The translations under genes and the position numbers were made by a program. From NCBI RefSeq assembly GCF_028372415.1, contig NC_092875.1, positions 34,676,817 to 34,740,816 of the forward strand: a stretch of 64,000 bases of DNA, in the 5' to 3' direction. Positions 23,420 to 33,688 of this stretch are shown piece after piece (position 1 is the first letter of the stretch; the number at the start of each line of letters is the position of its first letter). Source of the stretch: Notamacropus eugenii (lineage: Eukaryota > Chordata > Mammalia > Diprotodontia > Macropodidae). The notes beneath the pieces were generated by a model. That model saw only the letters and a list, made by a program, of their open reading frames with translations. It did no database searches and was not told where the DNA came from.

Positions 23420-24179
23420 GTTAGTATGTAGAACAGCTTACATAGACTATTCTAGCATGGAATAACGAGAGAACAAACATTCATTCGGAATAACCTCAAA
23501 TTGTATAAATTCACAGAGAGTTAATCTGACAAGAGACTTGCGTAGTTTGTATCCATCTGAATATAAGATAAAACACAACTGAAATTATTGTAGAGGTACT
23601 GTCTGTGCTTGTGCCTTACCAATAAATTAAATTCTATTACCAATGGAGTATTTTCTAGAACTAGACAAAAGAGGGAGCAAAATTCACGTGGAGAAACAAA
23701 TCTTGACATCTCAAGGGAAATAATGAGAAAAGATATGAATGTGAAGAGGGCACTTTTTGTATAAGGTCTGAGTGGTGTGGTACCAGTTAGAGAAGAGAAA
23801 AGGGGGTGAGTAAAACAGACGAGAACCACAGGAGACAGAAGCAAGGGCAAGAGATTACCTCGGATTTGAGATAACCAAAAATCTAAGTTTAGGGGAGAGC
23901 TGGAAGAACCGCAAAAGGACCCATTAAATAGAAGAGAAAGTTGGAAAGGATCTTTGGCAGCTACAGTGAGGGGAGAATTCTTCAAACAAAGGATAGGTAA
24001 GAACATAAAAGACTAAGTAGACAATTTTGATGACACAAGTAAAAAACTTCAGGAAACAAATAGAATTAGGATAAGAAAAATTAGTGACTGGAGAGTTGGG
24101 GAAAAGAATAAATAAATATAATATATATTAAATAAATGAAATAAAATTTCAACATCCAAGATACTTAGGGAATTGAGAC

Positions 24180-24720
24180 AATATTTAACACCAAGAACTA
24201 TTCTTCAGTGGATAAATGGTCCCAAAGATATGGGCAGATAGTCGTCAAAAGATTTGCATGCTATAAATAACAGTCCAAAAGTATGTTCCAAATCTCTGAT
24301 AGTAAGAGAAATGCAAAAAACAAAACAAAGCTCCCAAACCCACTAGATTCTAAACAGATTGGCAAATGACAAAAAATGAAAATCATCAGTGCTGAGATGT
24401 AAAATGCTAAGAACACTCGCACTGTTGTGGGAGAGGCAGCAAGATGGTTTAGTTCTACGCTTCAGTTTTGATCTTTTTTGAGGAATATTGGCTAAAAAAC
24501 TGGTAGAGGAATATAATGGAGAAATGACAATTTGATGAATTCACACAGATGTCTGAATTTGTATGAACTGATGCAAAAGTAAAAGTACAACATTTACAAT
24601 GATAGCAACAATGGAAAAAGATCAGTGAAAGTTTGGTCAGATTCTGAGTAATTGAAAAACCAACTAAGGTCCGAGGAAATGAAAATGAAACATGCCCAGC
24701 ATCCCTGGGACAAGCGGTTG
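24180..24720 (+). mobile_element. L1 3' end, sense, strongly diverged
   Basis: Reads like the end of marsupial L1: 'cagtggataaatggtcccaa', then 'agtaagagaaatgcaaaaaa', 'agattggcaaatgacaaaaa' (ORF2 C-terminal coding region), then 3' UTR text 'gtatgaactgatgcaaaagt'. Many substitutions and gaps. No open frame is left. Confidence 0.7.
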
Positions 24721-24873
24721 TCTAGGTCGGAGGAGGTCACTGGATCAGCTCATTACTGGTGCACTTGACTTGCTTTATTATGAGAAATGGTTTGACCTCA
24801 GGTTGAGAGTCTTTCCTAGAAATGATGATATTGTAAATACCAAGATTTCCTCAAAGCTTGTTTTAAAATAGGC

Positions 24874-25112
24874 AAGCAGCGAGGGGGCGTAATTGATAGC
24901 ATCGGGAAGATCTCATGTTCAGATTCAGCTCCTGACACTTAACTAGCTCGTGTGATCCTGGGCAAGTCACTTAACCTCTGCCTGTCTTAGCTTCTTTATA
25001 AATTGGGAAGAATAACAGACCTAACTTGAAGAGTTGTTTGAGGATCAAATGAGATGATACTTTTAAAGTGCTTAGCACAGTGCCTGGAACACAGTGGGCA
25101 CTATGTGTGTGT
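24874..25112 (+). repeat. tRNA-derived SINE
   Basis: Degraded head then 'cagattcagctcctgacact', 'taactagctcgtgtgatcct', 'gggcaagtcacttaacctct', 'caaatgagatgatactttta' and 'gcacagtgcctggaacacag', the full MIR/MAR1 module order in sense. Confidence 0.85.
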
Positions 25113-25194
25113 TTATTTGCCCCTCTTAAAAATAAAATCAGCTTAGATGTGACAGTAGGCTCATGAAAGGAAGGAACAGAATCTCCATTTTCTT

Positions 25195-25390
25195 TTAAAG
25201 CACTCCCGAGTGCCAGGCACTGTGGAAACACCTAACATATAATCTTACTTGACTCAAATAAGAACCCTGGGAGGTAGGTGCTATTATTATCTTCATTTCA
25301 GGATATGCACAGGATTACATGACTAGTAAATGTGTGGTGCTAGATTTGAACTCGGGTCTTTCTGACTCCAGTTTCAGACTCTGGGGACAC
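25195..25390 (-). repeat. tRNA-derived SINE, antisense
   Basis: Plus strand reads 'gtgccaggcactgtggaaac', 'gggaggtaggtgctattatt', 'agatttgaactcgggtcttt', the reverse complement of a MIR/MAR1-type SINE. Lies head to tail with the preceding sense SINE. Confidence 0.8.
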
Positions 25391-25797
25391 TCTGCTTCCT
25401 CTTACCCTCGTGGCATTTTTCACTATTCTAATATTTGTGATTCCAATGTCTCCTGGTGAGCTACATGAGCTTAATTAACATAAAAATTTGTTTGAAAGGA
25501 AGGATATGTAGGTGTGGGATGCTGTGTGTATTACCACACAAGTGAAAAGGTAAGGATAAGTCATTTTAGGGATGTGGCATTTTGATCACCTAAGTGGTGG
25601 TATAGATTTGCATGTACACCTAAATATGTGTATGTTCTGTCAAGTACATTTTGAATCTTACTGTTCTCTTAGTATTGTACTTCATTTTTTTTCTAGTCTC
25701 ACATTCAGGAGCCTTTTTAAATAAAAATGCTATAAAGGTCTATACATCTTTACTTTGAAGGAAGAGTTTGAGTGTCTTACACCTTTTAATTTTTCAG

Positions 25798-25868
25798 GTA
25801 TATCACCCATTGTTTCAGAACATAGAAAGCAAATTGATGATTTAAAGAAATTTAAGAATGATTTTAGG
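25798..25868 (+). CDS. ATXN2: ATXN2 exon 14
   Basis: 71 bases, entering in phase 1 and ending on a full Arg codon before GTAAGT. It encodes GISPIVSEHRKQIDDLKKFK then NDFR, matching human except I for V. A short charged helix in an otherwise disordered region. Acceptor TTTTTCAG. Confidence 0.97.
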
Positions 25869-26779
25869 GTAAGTAATTTTTTTTTTTACAAGTGTTAAAT
25901 ATCTCTGGTGTCATACTGAAATAGAAATTATCCCTTTGGCTGTATATTGACTTAGAAAATCAAAAATTAATATTATCTATGCAGTATTATATTTTTATTT
26001 TTTTGTCAAATATTTCTCAAATAATCTGACTCTGGAACAAGTCTGCCACCTCTGTTTTACATAAGAAGATTGACTCTTTTATTTATTCAACACATAGCTA
26101 CCAGTGTTTTTATCTTATTTTTGCAAAAGTGACTTATTTCTAGACACAAAGGTGGTTGAATGGTTTATGTTAACGATGCTGAATATCATTAATTTGTCCA
26201 TATGTGCATGTTTGCTACTATATTTTAGCTTTGTCCAGTCTAATGTGGAAAGGTAGAATTTAATCAAAGATTTGAACTATTAATTCCTATATATATTTTC
26301 CAAAGCTTAAAGATTAGTCATTGAAAATTTGAGACAGGTTACAAGTCTTCAGATAGAAATGTTATCCGAGTTCTTCTGCTCTCCTACCAATCTGGGGCCT
26401 ACTTCTTCTTCTCAGTTCTCTCCTTTGCTGACTTCCCCAAGATGATGCTGCCTTCCTGGCCATCCTCTCTCTTTGCTGCTCTGACTGGTGGCTGCTGCCA
26501 TTGCTCCTTAGACATTCACCCAGCACAGATCATGGGGACTGTTGTCTCTGGAACCTTGGTCGTCCCACCTTCTCGGGAGCTGTTCAGCACTTGGCTCCCT
26601 AACTTCTGTCTCTTCGTATGCTTGCCCTCAGCCTTAATGGAATTGCATAGTGACCCAGGCCTCCCACATTCTTCAGGACCTTTGAAATCACACACTCCTC
26701 CTCTCCCCAGCCATTCCCAGGGATGATCATGGAATGGATTTCAGAGGTGCTCCTGCCTCAGATGCTTGATATCTGTGTG

Positions 26780-26885
26780 ATGGCACAGATCTGCCTCCCT
26801 CAGCCTCTGTTTCTGTATCAGTAAAATGAGGTTGTTGGACTCGGTAGCCTCTAAGGGCCTTTCACCTCTGGGTCTCTGATCATTT
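26780..26885 (+). repeat. SINE fragment, WSINE-like
   Basis: Contains 'cctcagcctctgtttctgta', 'cagtaaaatgaggttgttgg' and 'ctaagggcctttcacctctg', typical of the 3' half of marsupial tRNA SINEs. Confidence 0.7.
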
Positions 26886-27544
26886 GATTCTTGGTCGAAT
26901 CACAAATTCCTCTCATTCCATTCTTTTGTTGTGTCATCCCTGATGAAGTGTCACCTTTGAGTCAACATCCTTTGTTGCTCATTCACTCTCCTTTTATCCA
27001 GCTTGTCTGGGCCCCAAGTCTACCTTCTTAGCATTAAGTTGAAATAGCTTTCTTTAGAAAAGACATTCCTCATCTTCCCTCTATTTTGGAAATAGCTTAC
27101 TTCTCGTAAGTTTTTTATTTCTATTTGCACATCATTTTTCTGTAGCCTTCCCAGCACACTTTTCTTTACCCTTTCTTAAAATCTGGGCTTTCTCCTTCCC
27201 TCTGCTAGTCTGCCACCCCAGACACAAATACACCAAGCTTTTCTCAGCCCTTGCTGTGGGGCGCCCCGTCACTGTATTTGTGAAATAGGCCTACATATAA
27301 AACCCTTCTTTTTCAGTCCTCCAGAGGCTGGAGGGTCTCTGACCACTTCGTTTGGGTGGTTCTCCCATCAGTGCATGTCTCAGCCAGTCCATGCTTTCTC
27401 CTTCTGTGTAGTTGTGGTCAGTGTCCTTCCCTAAGATTCCCATGGAGTAGTCAGGCTCTTAGAAACACCTCGCTAGCCCACCTTCCTCACATATTGGTGG
27501 TCTGTAAATGTTACCTGTTAGCTATTATGTCATGTAAGTTTGGA

Positions 27545-27600
27545 GACTCATCAGTCCACAAGCATTAATTAAGAATCTACTATGTGCCAGGGAGATGAAA
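27545..27600 (-). repeat. short MIR-like fragment
   Basis: 'acaagcattaattaagaatc' and 'tactatgtgccagggagatg' match the start of MIR-type sequence in antisense. Followed by a CG-rich 'gtgcgcgcacgcacgc' stretch at 27,627-27,643. Confidence 0.45.
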
Positions 27601-28287
27601 CAAGAAAAGTGACAACTGTTTCTGCGTGTGCGCGCACGCACGCAGAGAGGGAATCTTTACACATCCTTGCCAAGTTCCATACAGAATTTCTTTACCTTTT
27701 ATTCTTTTTGATACATACCATTATGAGCTTCATTGATCTTTTCAGTGATTTCTTTTTAGATTGTACTCACAATGAGCATTGTAAGACAGTGACCAAGTGT
27801 TCCATTAATGGTGTATTCTCTTACCTTTGAGCATTTAATTAAGCCAGCTCCTTTGCCTCTCCAAAGAGACTTAGTGATCCTTCCTTTTTTAGTCTGACTC
27901 CCCCTTTTGTATTCTGATTTTATTCTGTTAGAATATTGATCTTGATGTGGCTCAGGTCTGCTATTAGTATGTTAATTCATTAGACAGTGGACAAAAAGCT
28001 AACATTTGAAGGACCTACCATTCTATTAATGTTTGTAGTCAGGCTTTGAACTCTGATTTTTAGCACATTTCTTGCCTTCCCCCATCCTCCCCCCTACACG
28101 AACTTGGGGGGCTATTGTTTCTTTTTTTCTCTTTGTTTTTCATGAAGTGCCATGACCCAACTATTGATCATTTTGTGGCTGACCTAGGCATGAGCCAATT
28201 CATTCTAACTAGTTTGGGCAAAAACTCATTTGGTCTGCTTTGTTATAGTCATGAAAATAAGGGAGAATAATTAATTGCTTTTTTTAG

Positions 28288-28592
28288 TTACAACCAAGTT
28301 CCACCCCTGACAATGTGGATCACCTGCTCAACAAAAACAGAGAAGGAGAAAAGTCAAGAGATATGATCAAAGACCAACCTGAACCGAGCCCTAAGGATGT
28401 TCTCCTGGAGAACATTAGTGCCAGCTGCACAAGCGGCAGCAGCAAGCCGAGCAGTCCTTGCATTTCTCCATCAGCCAGTGGGAGCTCAGACCCGAAGAGA
28501 GGCCCTGAGGTCACTTCTCAAGGTGTGCAGACAGCCAGCCCAGGAAGTAAACATGACAAGGAGGATCAGGAAGACAAAAAAGATGCCGCTGA
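28288..28592 (+). CDS. ATXN2: ATXN2 exon 15
   Basis: 305 bases, phase 0 in, phase 2 out (GA of a split Glu before GTGAGT). It encodes LQPSSTPDNVDHLLNKNREG, EKSRDMIKD, a variable serine-rich middle, and RGPEVTSQGVQTASPGSKHD then KEDQEDKKDAAE. The length equals human, but this is the most changed exon seen: QPEPSPKDVLLENISASCTS and SSDPKRGPEV differ clearly from human, with NREGEKSRD and GPEVTSQGVQT kept. Acceptor TTTTTTAG. Confidence 0.96.
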
Positions 28593-29074
28593 GTGAGTCA
28601 ACACCTGTGGTGGACATGTCCCCTTAGCCTCGGTGTGGTCAGTTTCCACAGGTGCATTCCCTCCAGTTATTAAAGCACTGTGCATCTCAAAGGCAAAACT
28701 TTGATATTTAAGCAAATTGCTGTAGGTAATATACATGCTGAACTGTTGTTAAGAATATCTTTAATATCTTGAATCTTTAATGCCTCAATCACAATTTTTC
28801 CATTTAGGAAATGCTTTTGCAATATTTTCAATGCTGTTTATAGCCAAAAAAATTACATTACATCATCACAGGATCAGTGGCTCAGCCTAGTGCTGATGAG
28901 CTTCTCTGAACTGAGGATAGTTCTCAGTGACTGACTATTATTCCCTGTTACAGGAACCATGTTTTCAGCTTGGTAGTGAACACTTCCTGCCTAAGCTTGG
29001 ACTCATTTGACCTGGAGAATTACCTCTATGTCAAAATGAGGGCTTTTATGGAAGAAAGGAAAGGAGAAAGAAAA

Positions 29075-29310
29075 CAAGTACTTATTAAGTGCCTCCTAGG
29101 TACCAGGCACTACACTAAGTGCTTTGCCATTATCTCATTGGTCTTCCCAACAGCTGGTAGATAAGGGGCTGTTATTTTCCCTGTCTTAAAAATGAGGAGA
29201 CAGAGGCAAACAGGTGAAGTGAGTTGCTCAGGGTCACACAGCTAGGAAGTGACTGAGGCTGGATTTAAACTCAGGTCTTCCTAATTGCAGGTCCTGGGGT
29301 CTTATCTGCT
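29075..29310 (-). repeat. tRNA-derived SINE, antisense
   Basis: 'gtaccaggcactacactaag', 'tctcattggtcttcccaaca', 'gaggagacagaggcaaacag', 'agggtcacacagctaggaag' and 'actcaggtcttcctaattgc' give the whole reverse-complement MIR/MAR1 module order. Confidence 0.85.
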
Positions 29311-29570
29311 GTATTCACTAACTGTGTGACCTTGGACAAGTCACTTAACCCCAATGGCCTCATCCTGGGTCATCTCCAGTCATCCTGATGAATATCTGGT
29401 CACTGCATTCAGATGGCTCTGGAGGAGAAGGGAGGCTGGTGACCTGCACAACCCTCCCTCACTCAAAACAAAGTCAAGTGCAAGTCATGTCATCATTTCT
29501 CCGATGTCATGGTCTTCTTCAGCAGCGAACAAACACGCACCTACTCAGCTGCTAAGATTCCTATTTAGAA
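29311..29570 (+). repeat. RTE-tailed tRNA SINE
   Basis: Begins inside the tRNA-related half (actgtgtgaccttggacaag) and continues with a unit unlike MIR: 'tcatcctgggtcatctccag', 'gatgaatatctggtcactgc', 'gacctgcacaaccctccctc' and the end 'tcatggtcttcttcagcagc'. That last part resembles the 3' end of the RTE LINE at 32,262-33,660, which suggests the SINE moved with RTE machinery. Confidence 0.75.
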
Positions 29571-29707
29571 GGCTTCATTTCAACAACTTTTGATTGAATG
29601 TTTCTAAAATGTCTTCATCCGAAGTACCATGCTACCTTTGTTTTCCTTTTATAGTGTTTGCTTTACATGTTGTAATGCTCGGTGTATTGTAGTGCTATGG
29701 TTTTGAT

Positions 29708-29930
29708 AGTTGTTAGGCAACTTGGTGATGAGGCAGGAAGACGTGAGTTCAGATCTTGCCTCAGACACAACTTCTCTGAGCCTCAATTTCTTTATCTCTA
29801 GAGTGGAAATAATAGCACCTACTTTGTGGGGTAGTTCTGAGGTTCAAATGAGATAACATGTAAAGATCTTTGCAAACCTTAAAATCACCATGTATATGCT
29901 GGCTGTGTAATAGTTATTAAATATGTTTAT
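29708..29930 (+). repeat. tRNA-derived SINE
   Basis: 'ggaagacgtgagttcagatc', 'cctcagacacaacttctctg', 'ctctagagtggaaataatag', 'gaggttcaaatgagataaca' and 'aaagatctttgcaaacctta' are in the expected MAR1 order. The copy lacks part of its middle. Confidence 0.8.
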
Positions 29931-30064
29931 TTTTACAAGGGGGATTAATGCCCTTAAGCAAAATTGTATGTGGTTAGTAAATTTTAATTTGACATCTGTG
30001 AAAGAGCTTATAGGACAGAGAAGATGTTAGCATCGGGCACTTACAGTTTTCCTTTGTATTTTAG

Positions 30065-30128
30065 GCAAGTTAGGAAATCCACCTTGAATCCCAATGCAAA
30101 GGAGTTCAATCCTCGATCTTTTGCTCAG
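30065..30128 (+). CDS. ATXN2: ATXN2 exon 16 with the PAM2 (PABP-binding) motif
   Basis: 64 bases; completes Glu and encodes QVRKSTLNPNAKEFNPRSFA then Q. The PAM2 motif STLNPNAKEFNPRSF (30,078-30,122) is identical to human. It binds the MLLE domain of poly(A)-binding protein PABPC1; the key Leu and Phe are present. The exon ends in CAG/GTAATT in phase 0. Only Ala for Ser in the last block differs from human. Confidence 0.98.
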
Positions 30129-31009
30129 GTAATTTCATGCATCTGATTGAGACTACGTAAGTTGCGAAGTAAAGTATCACTGAAAATTGTGCCTCCAGGT
30201 TCCTTTATCTTCTCTTTCCTTTGTGTGATAGTTTATCTTTGTTACTAGTTCTTCAATTCTTCATTACACTGTTGGAGATAAGGAAGTTACAGCTGCAGTG
30301 TATTTGATATCTCATGTTTTTGGAAATGTTCTATTTCATAGTAGAATTTCTGATGACTCTTATTTTTTTAAAAATGTATTTTTACAAGCATTTTTTCTCT
30401 ATCCCCCCACTACCTGCTTGCCAATAAAAGTAAGACACTCATAACAAATGTATATATAGCCCAGCAAAATTAATTCACACGTTGACCCTGTCCAAAATTA
30501 TAACTTTTTTTGCATTTACATATTTATTACCTTTCTGGTAGAGGTTGAGTAGCATGTTTCATTTTCATTTGTATGGATTCATGGTTTACTGTTATATTGA
30601 TTAGAATTCTAAAATCTTTCAAAGTTGGTTTTTTAAAATAATTGTCATTGTTTAAATTTTTCCCCTGCTTCTACTGGCTTCAATTTACATCAGTTCACAG
30701 ATGTCTTTCCAGGTTTTTCTGGAACTGTCCATGTCATATATTTTAATACATACAGATCCTCTAAAGAAACTTTTAATTTGATCATTAATCTGTGTTAAGC
30801 ACAACCTTACATCTGGATTTGGGCAGTCTGTTTAAAAGTTTGCACACCTTTCTGAATGAAGATGATTTTTCTTAGACTCATGTCAAGGTTTTCCTTTTTA
30901 TTCTTAATCATAAAAGTAAACACTGAGAAAGTAGGTAAAAAACAGTGTATTATTAAAAAAGATCATCTCATTCCATTTACATAATTGTCTCACATTTTAT
31001 TTTTTATAG
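30129..31009 (+). other. ATXN2: ATXN2 intron 16
   Basis: 0.9-kb AT-rich intron. 30,370-30,770 resembles an antisense L1 3' end. The rest is unremarkable. Confidence 0.8.
30370..30770 (-). mobile_element. L1 3' UTR fragment, antisense, diverged
   Basis: Contains 'catcagttcacagatgtctt' followed by 'tccaggtttttctgga', which resembles the text at about 17,933-17,970 in the intron 12 L1 ('cagttcatataagtccttcc', 'aggtttttctgaag'). The remainder is too diverged for a confident family call. Confidence 0.5.
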
Positions 31010-31162
31010 CCAAAGCCTTCAACCACTCCCACTTCACCTCGTCCTCAAGCCCAACCAAGCCCTTCAATAGTGGGTCATCAGCAGCCAACTCCGGTATATA
31101 CTCAGCCAGTTTGTTTTGCACCAAATATGATGTACCCAGTCCCAGTGAGCCCAGGCGTGCAG
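31010..31162 (+). CDS. ATXN2: ATXN2 exon 17
   Basis: 153 bases, phase 0 at both ends. It encodes PKPSTTPTSPRPQAQPSPSI then VGHQQPTPVYTQPVCFAPNM and MYPVPVSPGVQ, identical to human but for I in place of M. Proline/glutamine-rich C-terminal region of ataxin-2. Acceptor TTTATAG, donor CAG/GTAAAG. Confidence 0.98.
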
Positions 31163-31642
31163 GTAAAGCTTCATGGTTGATGTTGAATTTTCTTAAATGA
31201 ATTCTGAGTGTTGCTTAGTAGCACAATAGAGTGAAAAGCCTGTCCCTGTTGTTTACCTTGGGCATCCTTCAGCTTCAAACAAATTGAGTTTGTGGCATTG
31301 CTTGGATGGTGTGGCCAAAGTGGAATATTGTGCAGCTGTTTTCTTTGGTCCTTTAAAAATTAATAGGAAGTCCTGAGGCTTTTGCATACAAATATTTTTT
31401 TTTGAGGAGTGATTTCTTAGTGGAAACTACATGGAAGGACAACCAAGGATTATATTTTTTAATTTGTTTATCAACATATTATTAACCAAAGAAAAATGAA
31501 ACCCTTAGGAGATGGAAACAAGTGACATTTGACAAAGTTTATATTTTGACTTAAAAAATGATGACTTGTAAATGTAACACAGGGTTTTTTTTTTTATTTA
31601 AATGAGAGTAAAACCTAAAATTTTCTTTTTTTCTCTCACAAG
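31163..31642 (+). other. ATXN2: ATXN2 intron 17
   Basis: 480-base AT-rich intron; long T tract near 31,585-31,600. No element recognised. Confidence 0.85.
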
Positions 31643-31703
31643 CCTCTATATCCTATACCTATGACGCCTATGCCAGTGAACCAAGCCAAGACATATAGAG
31701 CAG
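31643..31703 (+). CDS. ATXN2: ATXN2 exon 18, with an alternative in-frame donor 6 bases on
   Basis: 61 bases encoding PLYPIPMTPMPVNQAKTYRA plus G of a split Val, identical to human. The donor GTAAAG at 31,704 is followed 6 bases later by a second donor GTGAGA at 31,710. Using the second adds Gly-Lys (RA-GK-VPN) without changing frame. Confidence 0.97.
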
Positions 31704-31794
31704 GTAAAGGTGAGAAGAATATTGCCTGGGTTTGGGTTCAGTCTGCATGTTGCATGATCTGAAGATCTGGATTTGGAAATAATTGGTAAACATG

Positions 31795-31925
31795 TTGTGG
31801 TCCAACCCTTGGCAAATAAACAGAGTGGTGCGTTGGAGTGTTTGAATTGCAGCTTCACCACTTACCTGGTGATCCTGGGCAGGTTCCCCTAACCTCTCCC
31901 AGAGTTTTCTGGCTCTAAAGCTATC
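31795..31925 (+). repeat. SINE fragment
   Basis: 'gcagcttcaccacttacctg', 'gtgatcctgggcaggttccc' and 'taacctctcccagagttttc' follow the order of a tRNA SINE, without a clear head or tail. Confidence 0.6.
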
Positions 31926-32056
31926 CTCCTGTGGGTCCCAGTGAATGCCAAGATATTGGCAGTAAGAAGACAAGGGCAGTGTGCCCTGAAACCAACTTAA
32001 GTAGTGTATAAAATTGGAATTCTTAATCTTTTTTGTGTTATGGGTCTTTCTGGTTT

Positions 32057-32257
32057 ATAGTGAGGTAGTGCTGGGCCTGAGACCAGGAAGAACCGAGTTC
32101 AGATCCCACCTCAGACTTGTGTATACTAGCTCTATGACTTTGGGCAAATCACTTAACCTCTTTCTGCCTTAGTTTCCTCAACTATAAAATAGGGATGACA
32201 ATAATAATCTCCTAGGGTTGCTGTGAGGATTTGGTGAGATATTTGCACTGTGGTTAT
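32057..32257 (+). repeat. tRNA-derived SINE
   Basis: 'ggcctgagaccaggaagaac', 'ccgagttcagatcccacctc', 'tgggcaaatcacttaacctc', 'ctcaactataaaataggga' and 'ctcctagggttgctgtgagg' are in MAR1/MIR order. It ends where the RTE-like LINE begins. Confidence 0.8.
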
Positions 32258-32261
32258 TGTC

Positions 32262-33660
32262 CTTCATTCTTGAAGGGGAGACCGAATGATGTCACTGTGT
32301 CAGAGTCAGGGTACAGTGTGTGTGGCTGATGAGACCAGTACGAACTTGGAAGGGCTACCGCAGGTTGGACACAAACAGTCCACATGAGCAGATGGAGTGA
32401 AAAATGTCTCTTACTTCCACATCTCATGTTTCTTATGAGCTACTCAATTCTGCTTCAGTCATAGAGTACAGTGCCTTCTTTGATGTGGGCATGCCATGCT
32501 GGGCAGTGCTTTGCCAGTGTCTCCCATGTCACTTGATCCATTCCATAATTCTTCAGAGAGATCTTGAGAGGGTCCTTGTATTGCTTCATCTCACCTCCAA
32601 GTGAGGCCTTACCTTGTGTGAGTTTTTGTAGAATAGTTTTAGAGGCAAATGTACTTTTGGTGTTTGAACAATATGGCCAGCCATTTGGAGTTGCACTCTT
32701 TGCAGTAGAGTTTGAATGCTTGGCATTTCAGCTTGAAAAAGGACATCAGTGTCTGGTACCTTATCTTGCCAGGTGATCTCCAGAGTCTTCCTGAGACAGT
32801 CCAAATGGAAACGATTCCGTTTCCTGGCATGGCGCTGGTAGACTGTCCAGTTTCACAGGCGTACAACAATGAGGTCAGCACAATGGCTTTGCAGACTAAT
32901 ACCTCTTCTCTTCCACACTTGCTATCCTTTCCTTTCCAAACACTGAGCTAGCTCTGGCAATGCTTGTGTCAATCTCATTATCAGTGTGTATATCCCTGGA
33001 AAGTATACTGCCAAGGTAAGTGAGCTTATCCATAGTATTTAAATCGTCTCCATTTGCTATAATCAGTGGTTCCATGTATGACTAGTGTGGTGCTAGCTTG
33101 GGGAGAACCTGTGCCATATTAGCACAAGCAGCAGAGAAACAATCCATACTCTATTTCTATTGCATCTCAGCTTCAAAGGCTGCTTTGAGATCACAGTCAT
33201 CTGTGAACAGAAAGTCACGTACCAACTCTCTGTCCACTTTTGTCTTGGCTTTTGTAGCTTTTTCAAGTTAAATCATTTACTCTCAGTGCAGTAGCTGACC
33301 TTGATGCCATTTTCATCCTCATTGAAGGCATCTCACAACAACCACACAGCCTTGTTTCACTCCACTGGTGACTGGGAAAGTGCAAGTGCATCATTCATTA
33401 TCCAGAACCTGTACTATCATAAAAAAAACTGACCTACAGTATTGATGAACTTCTCTGGTCAATTTTTGCCATGATTTTTCCCAAGCTCTCACAACTGACG
33501 GTATCACAGACCTTGGTCAGATTCTGGTCCTACCATTTCTCCCGGAGTTGTCAGGCAGCAAACCCCAAATCAGTCATTCCTCAGCCTTTCTGAAGCCACT
33601 CTGGCCCATCTTCCAGGAAGGATAAGTCTATTAAAGAGGACTATGTCAAGAACCTTGATA
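32262..33660 (-). mobile_element. RTE-type LINE, 3' part with RT remnants, antisense
   Basis: About 1.4 kb. The low end (the element's 3' end) reads 'cattcttgaaggggagaccg' then 'aatgatgtcactgtgtcag', matching in reverse complement the common tail of marsupial RTE (Bov-B-like) LINEs and RTE-tailed SINEs. On the minus strand near 33,185-33,215 the text gives FTDDC followed by DLKAAFEAEMQ, resembling the catalytic FADDC box of RTE reverse transcriptase. The reading frame is broken in many places (for example the short frames at 32,586-32,881). The element is inactive. Confidence 0.7.
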
Positions 33661-33673
33661 GCAGTAACTAAGT

Positions 33674-33688
33674 GGGGGGGGGGGGGGG
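33674..33688 (+). repeat. (G)15 homopolymer
   Basis: Fifteen uninterrupted G bases just past the upper end of the RTE remnant. Unusually long for a mammalian intron. Confidence 0.9.

Larger units (their letters stand above)
23420..25797 (+). other. ATXN2: ATXN2 intron 13
   Basis: 2.4-kb intron. 23,460-24,100 is an unassigned block with a 161-codon open frame on the minus strand. 24,180-24,720 is a diverged sense L1 3' end. A sense SINE (24,874-25,112) and an antisense one (25,195-25,390) follow. The last 350 bases hold nothing recognised. Confidence 0.8.
25869..28287 (+). other. ATXN2: ATXN2 intron 14
   Basis: 2.4-kb intron. 26,360-26,780 and 26,890-27,520 are richer in GC, with an open frame of 94 codons (26,442-26,726) that I do not recognise and would not call a gene. 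A SINE fragment lies at 26,780-26,885 and a small MIR piece at 27,545-27,600. Confidence 0.8.
28593..30064 (+). other. ATXN2: ATXN2 intron 15
   Basis: 1.5-kb intron with three SINE copies: antisense at 29,075-29,310, an RTE-tailed sense copy joined to it at 29,311-29,570, and another sense copy at 29,708-29,930. Confidence 0.85.

Noticed and set aside
26442-26726. 94-codon plus-strand frame in intron 14
   Set aside because: Hydrophobic and Pro/Ser-rich text without a known match; no splice context with ATXN2.
27627-27643. Alternating CG stretch (gtgcgcgcacgcacgc) as a CpG island or Z-DNA promoter
   Set aside because: Only about 17 bases long, within an AT-rich intron; too little for an island and no gene start nearby.
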